Assembly (NCBI GenBank): GCA_001972305.1
Contig: BDDD01000116.1
Coordinates: 434,001-498,000 of the forward strand
Length of the DNA: 64,000 nucleotides
Direction: 5' to 3'
Origin: Cephalotus follicularis
Lineage: Eukaryota; Streptophyta; Magnoliopsida; Oxalidales; Cephalotaceae
Notes under the pieces: generated by a model
Database searches by the model: none
Seen by the model: the letters and a program-made list of their open reading frames with translations, nothing else
Told to the model about the DNA's origin: nothing
Shown here: positions 9,675-19,705 of the stretch, in pieces
Layout of the letters: each line of letters opens with the position of its first letter
How positions within the stretch are numbered: the stretch's first letter is position 1
Made by a program: the position numbers and the translations under genes

Positions 9675-10108
9675 CTAATTTGGCTCCTGTTGGATGTCGA
9701 TGTCCATCATCTCCACCCCAGAAATAGTACGCCTGTCTAGATAGTCTACTAGCACAATTTGATTTTTCTCTATTCCTCCTGTTGTAGCTAGTTTCGACAA
9801 CTGGTCTGCTCTAGCATTTTCTGCTCTGGGAACTTTCAAAACCCGAAAAACTTGGAAAACAGACTTTAAACTTTGCATATGGGATAAGTACTTAGTTATG
9901 GTATCTTTTCTGGCTTCGTACTCTCCACTTACCAGACCAACCACCAGTTGAGAATCACTAGAGGCTTCTAGTTTTTGAACCTCTAAATGCTTTGCTATTG
10001 TCAATCCGGCAATCAGAGCTTCCCATTCTGTCTCATTGTTTGTTGCTTTGAACCCAAATCTTAGAGTATACTCTAAGGTCCACCCATCTAGGCTAGTCAG
10101 CACCAGTC
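9675..10108 (-). pseudogene. Tat second RNase H domain (archaeal-type), 3' part
   Basis: The segment encodes LTSLDGWTLEYTLRFGF, then NNETEWEALIAGL and a SDSQLVVGLVSGEYEAR motif. These are the marks of the additional RNase H (aRH) of Tat elements. The 5' part of this domain lies 12.6 kb away at 22686-22740, because the solo LTR stack inserted within it. TSD CAGTC (10104-10108) marks the joint. Confidence 0.85.
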
Positions 10109-11645
10109 TGTTAGATTAGGGTGTCCCTGCAAGCCACGAGGAGGCTGCAGACATATGTATTTTACATATGACACACTCTTGAATCGTACATTCTTAGTTC
10201 CATTCATGTTCTATTGTGCATATTTAATAAAGATTGTCAATTTTGCTATATGTATTATCCCATACTGTCTCTACGGATCAGTGGATCACCATGTCAACTG
10301 AATACACATATAGCGCCCTGTCCGTGAAGGGTTGGATCTCGTGCTTGAGAGGTTATGAGAATGAGATCCTTACTCCCTTGTGACAAAAGTTCCAAGTCAT
10401 AGGTTCACTCTCTTAGGGCAATTGATGAACCGCAAAGACTTGCCTTGTTATGCTTGCTCCAAATGGTAAAGGAGGATGGATTATCTCATTGTCATTAGGG
10501 TTTTACCCTAAAGCTGATGCGGGGTGCGTGCAGAGGCATGACACTGAACCGACCCACCATAGGTTATCTATTTGGAGAGTCAACACCTCTGTCAATAGAG
10601 CTTCTATTGTCGCGGTAGTGTTTAGTCAAAGGTGACTAGTAGATCATACGTGATTTACGTTGTGTCCTTAGACCTGAGCTGCTGGCATGCATTGTGTAGT
10701 AACCGCTTGGCTTTGATTTCCGCCTTCCCCAGCACTAGCCACGTGCTGGAAAAAGGGTTGTCTTTGGTCCTTGTGGGAGCTGCATCGAGATGTATGGGTG
10801 AGTGCGCAAGATGGGATCGTCACACTCGTGTTGAGGGTTATAGGTGATGGAAACGGAAAAAACCATTTCCAATGCCACAGACGGACTTAGGTAAAACAGG
10901 TGTAGAACAAAACTTTTAGAGCATAAATGGCAACGGAATAAACACCCTAACCAATCAAAACCAATCCATAATGGCATGAACACAAGCCACAAGGATCACC
11001 ACATCATCACAATAGTAGAATTGGTGTCACCAAAGACAAGTAATGGTGACACACAAGCATGGAAAAAACATGGCAGTGTAAAGAAGGAGCAAGATATATA
11101 CCAACATGTGAAGGCTCCTCCTTTCTCTGCCGCAACAAGCTTGAGAAGACTTCCTCTTTGATGTTCTCCAAGTCACTGGTATGATCTACAAGTTACTAGT
11201 ACAGCAAACACTCCAACCAGCAAGAAGCAAGAACAAAATGTATTCACTCTCTCTCTAAGCTTAGGAAGAGTAAATTGAATTTAACAAGACTTAGCCAAAA
11301 TCAATCCACCCTAAATAAACACTTGCTTGATGTATTTTAGTATATCAAACTCACTTTCTGCAGAGAGAACCCAGCAAAAAAAAAAACTTTCACGTATAAA
11401 CTAGTTTTTCTGCAGATTTTGCTTCTCACCCTCTCCTTTCCCTCTCTCCCACTCTCCCATACACAAGGGATCATGGTGCTAACCCCCCGGGGTTTCAAAG
11501 CCATGATCCCCACGTGTACATATCATGTATTGACGTGAGAAACCGACAGGAGATGAGAGAGAGAACGTTCCCACGATGTGTGATCGTGCACAGGTTGCAC
11601 AACTCGCACAAAGCGTCGATGCTTTCAACAAAAGCGTCGACGCCT

Positions 11646-13093
11646 TGTTCACTTAAAAAGAATGATGATGTTTTAAAATTTATAGCCGCAAGTGCACGGA
11701 TCATGCAGTAACGAGTCGAACGCAGAGAAATGTTAAACTAGTTGTAATTTATCCAACCTAAGCGAAGTATGTGAAATCAAGGTTTAATTATGATAACTAC
11801 TCCTAATTATGCAAAATAAAATAAATAATCAAAACAGAAAATTAAGACTTCGAGAGTTAAAAACACTGAATTCGAAACACCAAGAAATAAAGCATGTAAT
11901 TTTAAAACGAATCAAAACAACGAATAAAAGTGAAGAAAATATATAATTAAGAAGCGGTTTTAGGGTATAGAAACTCACCGTAGATTGTATTGAACAATTC
12001 CATTTAATTGAACGATCATACCTTGATAACCAACGGCAGCTAGGTCGATACGGAGTGCGACGGTGATGACAAGACGTATGAGTAGACATGCTAGGTCTAT
12101 ACGAAGTACGGTAACTGCGGAAAGACGTATGAGTAGACATGCTAGGTCTATACGAAGTGTGTTCGTTGTGACAAATCGTATGAGTAGACTCCGTTGATTG
12201 AATTAAGCACCATTTATTCACCAACTTTCAGCTTCACCGACAAAATGTTTGTGGATTTTAATCAAACAGACAAAGTGTGTGCGAAGGCAGAAATATTTGA
12301 AGAACAAATCAAATATTCAAGGATTTTTATTGATGGAATTGAAACAATAACAATCTAGGCATTGTTCTTCCCCAAAACCTTGAAGAGTTTAGCTACTAAA
12401 CATTGTAAAATAAACTAAAATTGACAAAGAAGAAAATAGGGTTTCTACCAGCCTCTCTACCACAACCTACTGAATTTGGCCAGCCTTGTATTATTTTTAT
12501 ACTACAAAACTGATAAAAAACAGAAATAAAGCAATCTTAGCTACAAAATCTGGCAAAAAATCTAACTTTCTATTTCTGCCGCAGAAGAAGACGTCGACGC
12601 CTTTAGTTGGACATCGACGCGTTTTGTAAAAAAATTGTCGTTTGCTGAGATGCGCGTAATGGACATCGAACCCTATGATGAAAGACGTTGATGCGTTTTG
12701 ATCCAAAATTTACAGGTCGAATTTGCACAAAGACGTCTATCCGTTTCATGAAAGACGTCGATGTCTTTCTCATAGCATTTGAAGGTAGATTGCAATCCCA
12801 GAAAGGACATCGATCCGCAACAAAAGGCGTCGATGCGTTTACTACAAACCCAGAAAAGACGTCGATCCTTATGAAAGACATCGACGCTTTTTACTCTGTT
12901 TCTGTAGAATTTGTCAATTCTTCAATCTTTACACTTTCAGGCTCCAATTTGCACAAGTTTGGGTAGTATTCTTGCACTTTGGTCCTTTTGCTCTTGTACC
13001 TGAAAATCAATATAACACAACCAAAGTAGTCCATTCCAAGCATAAAAATATCACAAATAAATCATTAAAAATAACAAATTTTTATGCTAAACA
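11646..13093 (-). repeat. Athila 3' LTR (1448 bp)
   Basis: It is bounded by TG (11646) and CA (13093) on the plus strand and is homologous to 18488-19550. The adjoining polypurine tract on the minus strand is AAGTATGGGGGTATT. It carries a block of about 380 bp, including three 51-bp tandem units (12040-12192), that the other LTR does not have, and a cluster of CGTCGAYGC-type words at 12589-12890. Confidence 0.9.
12040..12192 (-). repeat. 51-bp tandem repeat, three units
   Basis: Three units begin at 12040, 12091 and 12142, each with CTAGGTCKATACG and each closing with GTATGAGTAGAC. The period is exactly 51 bases. The array occurs only in this LTR. Confidence 0.9.
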
Positions 13094-14236
13094 AATACCC
13101 CCATACTTAAACTTTGCTTTTCCTCAAGCAACAAAATAGAAAGTTAAAACAAGAAAACACACGCAAACACAAAAGCAAGAACTAAATGCACACACAAGAA
13201 CATAAAAAAAAACCTAACTCACTTTCGTAGGAATCACGATTGTATTTAACTTATGCAACAAGCCGTTAAACCCCTAGGTGGCCCTAGTGGACGAGTTTTG
13301 TCTCATGAGTGTTTTCCAAGCGAATAAACACACAAAATTCAGTTCATCAAAACTTTGAAAACAGGTAAAATGTATCTATACTCAAAAATTCATAGAACAC
13401 CCCCATACTTGAACTTTATTATCTTGTTCCAAGTTCTAGAATCAAAACACATCTCAATTAAGGAACTTTTAGCAAATTATTTTATTAATCCACCTTTAAT
13501 GACCAATCAAGATATGCATTCGTAACAACACAAAATCCTACTTCGGAGTCAGACAAAAGAACTTTAGCACTCACATATACACACACATATATATATATTT
13601 CTTCATTTTTGCTTTTTTTTTACCAACTTTTAAATTCATGCAATGCTTAGCCTCTTAAGCTTTCTATAAGATCCATGTAGCGAGCTTTCGACCAGTTACT
13701 TTCAAACCAGTTGGCTTTAAGGAACTAGGTGTAGAACACCCCTAAGGTTTAATGACTCAAATCAAATAGGCTACAAACCATGACTGAATTCAAATAGGTA
13801 AATTTATTTATATATTTTTATATGTCTTAGCCTCTTAAGCTTTCTATAAGATCCATGTAGCGAGCTTTCGACCAGTTACTCTCAAACCAGTTGGCTTTAA
13901 GAAAATTAAAACTTTCATCCTTATTCACAACTATACGAATCTTTGTTATCTTTTGGGGTATCCTCTATTATTTTTAAAACAAAAGTTCCTTTTCTTTTCC
14001 TTACGTAGAGTTCCATCCTCAAAACACGCTTTTAATTTTACTATTTACTTATTTTTCTGGCTAGAACACACAAAAGTTTCAAAGTATTCTAAAATACCTC
14101 CTCCTCCTGTTCCTTAACTACAAGAACGTATATACACATATATATATATATATTATTGTATTTTTTTTTAAGTCAGAATCAGACATCGGATAAACTAAGC
14201 TCATTAATTTGGAATCCCCACAAGATGTGGATCAAG
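13094..14236 (-). other. Athila 3' non-coding spacer and polypurine tract
   Basis: On the minus strand this lies between the missing integrase end and the 3' LTR. The polypurine tract (plus-strand AATACCCCCATACTT) is at 13094-13108. A 76-bp segment is directly repeated at 13646-13721 and 13826-13901 with about two differences, 180 bases apart. AT microsatellites occur near 13575-13605 and 14130-14160. No coding sequence is seen. Confidence 0.75.
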
Positions 14237-14261
14237 NNNNNNNNNNNNNNNNNNNNNNNNN
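14237..14261. other. Assembly gap (25 N)
   Basis: A run of 25 N lies where the rest of RNase H and the integrase of the Athila element would be expected. The true gap size is unknown; a fixed-size placeholder is likely. Confidence 0.95.
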
Positions 14262-15300
14262 AAGTGCAAAGAGCACAGCTAAGAATTCCTTCTCAGTGGT
14301 CGTGTAATTCAATTACGCATCGGAAAGGGTCCTACTTGCATAATAAATGACGTGAGGCAGTTTATTCATTCTTTGGCCGAGAACAGCTCCAATGGCACTA
14401 TCGAAAGCGTCGCACATGATCTCAAAAGGCTCAGTCCAAATTGGTGCCTGAATGATAGGAGCTGAAGTGAGCTCCTTCTTTAAGCGATTATATGCTACTA
14501 GGCACTCGTCAGAGAAAACAAAATCTTGATCTTTCGCTAGGAGTGAAGTCAAGGGGCGTGCTACCTTGCTAAAATCCTTGATGAACCTTCGATAAAAACC
14601 AGCATGTCCGAGGAATGCTCGGATATCTTTCACATTACGAGGTGGAGGCAAATGCTTGATGACTTCTATTTTCACTTTATCTACTTGAATTCCTTCTTTT
14701 GACACTACAAGTCCAAGAACGATCCCCTTCTTCACCATGAAATTGCATTTTTCCCAATTAAGCACCAAATTCTTCTCTCGACTTCTTTTAAGTACTAATT
14801 TTAGGTGATGAAGGCATTGAGAAAATGAGGAACCATGCATAGAAAAGTCATCCATAAATACTTCAAGAAAGTCTTCCACCATGTCAGAGAAAATACTCAT
14901 CATGCACCTTTGGAAGGTAGCGGGAGCATTGCAAAGGCCAAACGGCATGCGTCGGTAAGGAAATGTTCCGAAAGGGCATGTGAACGTGGTTTTCTCTTGA
15001 TCTTGCAGAGCGATAGGAATTTGATTGTATCCGGAGACCCATCGAGAAAACAATAATATTCATGACCAGGTAACCTATCTAGCATTTGATCGATAAACGG
15101 AAGTGGAAAATGATCCTTCTAGGTTGCTGTATTCAACTTTCGGTAGTCAATGCACACCCTCCATCCAGTTTGGATTTTTGTAGGAAGTAAGTCATCGGTG
15201 GAGGATTGCACTACCGTTACTCCGGATTTCTTTGGGACAACGTGGACTGGACTCACCTATTGACTATCTGAAATGGGATAAATGATCCCATTGTCCAACC
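14262..15300 (-). pseudogene. Athila reverse transcriptase and RNase H region
   Basis: The minus strand reads FGLCNAPATFQRCM, the catalytic FMDDFSMHG (YxDD-type box with FMDD), FLGHAGFYRRFIKDF and the start of RNase H (CDAFDSAIGAVLGQ, YASRTLSDA). This order matches plant Ty3 pol. In the family it copies element RNA to DNA and removes the RNA strand. The gap at 14237 cuts it off. Fossil. Confidence 0.88.
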
Positions 15301-15349
15301 ACTTCAAGATTTCTTTTTGTATGGCCTCTTTCATCAAGGGATTTGCTCT

Positions 15350-16165
15350 TCACTGAGGTTCTCTAGAAGCTTTGGATACTTCTATGAGATTTATGCGATA
15401 CTCGCAAATGGAAGGGATAATTCCTTTGATGCCAGCCATCGTCCAACCAATTGCCTCTTTATTTTCTTTGAGTAGGTCAATAACCTCCTCTTCCTGACTG
15501 GTAGTAAGATCAGATGAAATGATAACAGGAAGAGTTTGGTTTTCACCGAGAAACGAGTATTTCAATGTAGAGGGCAATTCTTTGAGTTCAAGTTTCGGAG
15601 GCTCCTCAATTGATGGTTTAGGTACTGATGTGGACAAGGGGCCCACTGGCTCTAATGGCTGCATACTAAACGCATCAACAAAATCACCTCCATCGGCATC
15701 CTCTAAATCCCACATGCAATAATTAAAATTTCCATCAAAATCAATGTCGAAGTGTGTATCAATATAATCGGGAAATGCATGGATTGCGTTCAATTCATCA
15801 AAATCGGCGGAATGCTTACCCAATCGGAAAACATTAAAATCCACGGACGTATTTCCAAAGCTTAATTTCATCAGACCATTTCGACAATTGATTAACGCAT
15901 TACTTGTTTCCAGGAAAGGTCTACCAAGGATAACTGGAATTTGATTATTTAAGTTTACAACAGGCTGGGTGTCTAGGACGACGAAGTCGACAGGAAAGAA
16001 AAACTCTCCAACCTTTATCAACCCATCCTCGATTTTCCCTCGCGGCACCTTCACAGACCTATCCGCTAATTGCAATGTCATCGTGGTTGTTCTTAACTCT
16101 CCTAGTCTGAGCTTCTCATAAACTGATGATGGCAACAAATTCACACTTGCTCCTAAATCGAGCAA
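15350..16165 (-). pseudogene. Athila protease region
   Basis: The active-site motif LDLGASVNLLP opens the segment, followed by PVILGRPFLETSNALI. Both are standard for plant Ty3 aspartic proteases. The remainder is the linker to RT with acidic and proline-rich stretches. It lies in order between gag and RT. Confidence 0.88.
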
Positions 16166-16294
16166 GGCATGCTCAATTTTCGTGTTTCCAATAACATAAG
16201 AGATTGTCGGGCAGCTAGGGTCTTTATATTTTCACATCGTGGGTTGCGAAAACAGTGCACTAATGTTAGCTGCCAAGAAAGCCTTTTTCGGAGT

Positions 16295-18175
16295 CTAAAC
16301 GATCCTCTTTTTAGTGCATAAGTCTTTAAGGACTTTTGCGTAAGAAGGCACCTGTTCAATGGCTTCAAGTAATGGAATATTGATTTGGACTTGCTTAAAT
16401 GTTTCGATGATCTTCTCCATTGCTGGGGCTTTATTGCTTTGCAATCTTTTTGGAAAGGGAGCTGGTGGGTCAAATGAACGCTTGGGCACCTCGACCGGTT
16501 GTTTCTTCTTCTCGTCCTCTTTCTCCGTCCTCAATTCATTGTGCGCATTTAATTGTGTTGATTTCTCCAATGGGTCAACCAATAGTTCTTGTAAATTTTC
16601 TTGCGCCAAGGATTCCTCCATTTGCTCGCTCACATTTTCCATTTGATCCGTTGGATGGTATTCATTTCCACTCCTTAGGGCAAAAACTTGTTTTGATGGA
16701 CCAGAGGAGGAAGCTGAATTTTGCTGATTTAATGGTTGTTGGATTTGAGCGGAATGATTGAAGGCAGTCCTAGGATTCGGGTCAGGTTGGGAGGGCATTT
16801 TTCCTTTTTCTCTTTCGTGTAGCGCGGATGCTAGTTGTGAAATTTGTTTTTCCATGTTACGCTGACTAGTCATCACAGTGCTCATAAGAAGTTTCATACT
16901 CTTTTCTAGCGACGAAATCCTAGATGGATCCTCCCTTTGGTTCGACAATCCTGATGTTTGTTGATTTGAGAATTGATTTTGTGGTGGAAATGATGGTCGA
17001 ATAGTATTCGAATTTCGGGAGAACCTTGGAAATGTCTGTTGTGGTGCAGACTGACCATGGAAGCTCGAAGGTTGTCCCAAAAAATGTGAAGGTGGGGCAC
17101 CAATGCTAGAAGACTGCCCCAAAAAGCTTGATTGTCCTCACATGTTTTGCCCTTGACTCCATGAGAAGTTTGGATGATTTCGCCAACCCGGATTGTAATT
17201 GTTACTATACGGGTTGTATTGATTCATAGCAGACACATTCTTAGGAGCATATTGATTGTCAATATAAATTTGACATTCTTCAAACACATGATTTGGGGAC
17301 TGACACCAAGAACACATAGGGGTGCAGTGATCGATTTGATTGACTTGCGGGGAACCCCTAAGCAACGACTCTAATCTAGTTAAGCGACTTTCTCGCTGTG
17401 CCTCCTTAGCAACTGCTCCTTCTATAACGTACCCTTTACTTGGAAAAGCTCTCTCGAAAACTTGAGTTGACTCCCACTCTCTAGTTCGCTCACCCAAATC
17501 TAAAAGAAAATTCCAAGACTCGTTTTCATCCGTGTACGAGGTGAACCCATCAGGACACATATATTCAACCAATTGCTTGGTCTGGTAGTTAATCCCTTCG
17601 TAGATGATTTGGCATAAATGCCACGTGTTTAAACCATGATGAGGATACTCTAAGATAAGATCCTTAAAATGTTTCATACACCTAGAAAATGATTCATTGG
17701 GTTTTTGACGAAACTGGAGAATGTTGTTCCTAAGTTTATTGGTTTTATGAAGTGGAAAGAATTTCTTTAGGAATGAAACAGTGAAATGGTCCCAAGTAGA
17801 AATAGAACCATTGGGGAGACTGTAGAGCCACTTTTTAGCTCCATCTTTCAGAGAAAAATTTATGAAACGCAATTTAATTGCGTCATCCGAGAGTTGTTGA
17901 AGTTTCATGAGGGCGCATACCTCCTCGAACTCGCGAAGGAAGAGATATGCATCCTCATTGGGTAAACCATGAAAGTGTGGGAGCATGCTAATGAACTGAG
18001 ATTTCAACTCGAAATTGTTCCCTTGAGGAGCAGGCAACAGGATACAAGATGGTTGCGCTGTCCTCGTGGGATAGAATCTATCACGCAAAGTTTGGAGTGG
18101 GCGTTCGTCCGCCATTTGTGGGTGTTGATTATTTCGCTCAAGTCGGTTGTTTGTGCCACATACCCACTCAGTCAT
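16295..18175 (-). pseudogene. Athila gag region
   Basis: On the minus strand gag begins near 18120 with DERPLQTLRDRFYP. The retrotransposon gag core follows (WLYSLPNGSISTWDHF, FLKKFFP, ESFSRCMKHFKDL). A zinc knuckle CSWCQSPNHVFEEC (CX2CX4HX4C) lies near 17290. A Gln/Ser/Pro-rich C-terminal stretch runs down to about 16300. This is a full Athila-style gag order. Fossil. Confidence 0.88.
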
Positions 18176-18463
18176 AAACTAAAAACTAACTTAATGGAAT
18201 CCTAAACTAATGGTAAAAACGTAGTTTTTTTTTTCAAAGCCTAAATTAAACTAAATTATTAAAAACTTATGCAGAAAATTAACTTAGCAAAATTAGGGTT
18301 TGTTTAAAGGTTATGCAAAGATTATTACAATTTGTTTTTAAAGCTTATGCAATTCCCTAATTAAACTAAGCTAACAAAGTAAAAAGAAACACAAAAACAG
18401 AAAAATAAAATACAAACAAATACTACGAATCAGTTAAATAAATTTAAACTAATTTAAAATGTT

Positions 18464-18481
18464 TCCCCGGCAACGGCGCCA
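18464..18481 (-). promoter_or_regulatory. Athila primer-binding site (tRNA-Asp)
   Basis: The minus-strand sequence TGGCGCCGTTGCCGGGG, six bases from the 5' LTR, is complementary to the 3' end of plant tRNA-Asp. It is the standard Athila primer site. Confidence 0.9.
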
Positions 18482-18487
18482 AAAACT

Positions 18488-19550
18488 TGTTCACTTAAAA
18501 AGAATGATGATGTTTTAAAATTTATAGCCGCAAGTGCACGGATCATGCAGTAACGGGTCGAACGCAGGAAAACGTTAAACTAGTTGTAATTTATCCAACC
18601 TAGGCGAAGTATGCGAAATCAAGGTTTAATTATGATAACTACTCCTAATTATGCAAAATAAAATAAATAATCAAAACAGAAAATTAAGACTTCGAGAGTT
18701 AAAAACACTGAATTCGAAACACCAATACAAAGTGTGTGCGAAGGCAGAAATATTTGAAGAACAAATCAAATATTCAATGATTTTTATTTATGGAATTGAA
18801 ACAATAACAATCTAGGCTTTGTTCTTCCCCAAAACCTTGAAGAGTTTAGCTACTAAACATTGTAAAATAAACTAAAATTGACAAAGAAGAAAATAGGGTT
18901 TCTACCAGCCTCTCTACCACTACCTACTGAATTTGGCCGGCCTAGTATTATTTTTATACTACAAAACTGATCAAAAACGGAAATAAAGCAATCCTAGCTA
19001 CAAAATCTGGCAAAAAATCTAACTTTCTATTTCTACTGTAGAAGAAGACATCGACGCCTTTAGTTGGACATCGACGCGTTTTGTAAAAAAATTGTCGTTT
19101 GCTGAGATGCGCGTAATGGACATCGATCCCTATGATGAAAGACGTCGGTGCGTTTTGATCCAAAATTTACAGGTCGAATTTGCACAAAGACGTCGATCCG
19201 TTTCATGAAAGACGTTGATGTCTTTCTCATAGCATTTGAAGGTAGATTGCAATCCCAGAAAGGACATCGATCCGCAACAAAATGCGTCGATACGTTTACT
19301 ACAAACCCAGAAAAGACGTCGATCCTTATGAAAGACATCGACGCTTTTTACTCTATTTCTGTAGAATTTGTCAATTCTTCAATCTTTACACTTTCAAGCT
19401 CCAATTTGCACAACTTTGGGTAGTATTTTTGCACTTTGGTCCTTTTACTCTTGTACCTGAAAATCAATATAACACAACCAAAGTAGTCCATTCCAAGCAT
19501 AAAAATATCACAAATAAATCATTAAAAAAAACACATTTTTATGCTAAACA
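18488..19550 (-). repeat. Athila 5' LTR (1063 bp)
   Basis: It is bounded by TG (18488) and CA (19550) and is homologous to 11646-13093 apart from the repeat-bearing block found only there. It carries the same cluster of CGTCGATGC-type words (19045-19345). Confidence 0.9.
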
Positions 19551-19705
19551 CGCCTATATATAACATGGCACTAAACGACGACGTCTTTCTAAAAGACAAT
19601 GATGCCTATACAAGTGTTAAGCGTCGACGCTTCCCAGAAGGCGTCGACACTTTGTCTAATGTTATGCGCCGACGTCTTCCCAGAAGGCGTCGACGCTTTG
19701 TCTGG
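19551..19705. repeat. GCGTCGACGC palindrome cluster in solo LTR B
   Basis: GCGTCGACGC-like palindromes recur here and continue across the Athila insertion at 11612-11645. A perfect 14-nt palindrome, AAGCGTCGACGCTT, lies at 19619-19632. The Athila target duplication CGCCT is itself part of one of these words. Confidence 0.85.

Larger units (their letters stand above)
11646..19550 (-). mobile_element. Athila-like Ty3/Gypsy element
   Basis: The flanking duplication is CGCCT (11641-11645 and 19551-19555). LTRs at 11646-13093 and 18488-19550 both start TGTTCACTT and end GCTAAACA. The primer-binding site (18464-18481) is the classic TGGCGCCGTTGCCGGGG, complementary to tRNA-Asp. Minus-strand gag, protease and RT are readable. 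The RNase H end and integrase are not seen and an assembly gap lies there. The gag start (DERPLQTLRDRFYP) is typical of Athila. The LTRs differ by a few per cent by eye, so it is the youngest layer of this stack. It is broken. Confidence 0.88.

Noticed and set aside
10450-11161. Small ORFs in solo LTRs A and B
   Set aside because: They cross the joint at 10845 or lie in LTR sequence shared by A and B without shared frames.
12603-12966. ORFs on both strands in the Athila LTR
   Set aside because: They repeat in the other LTR (about 19060-19423), come from palindromic repeat words and encode no domain.
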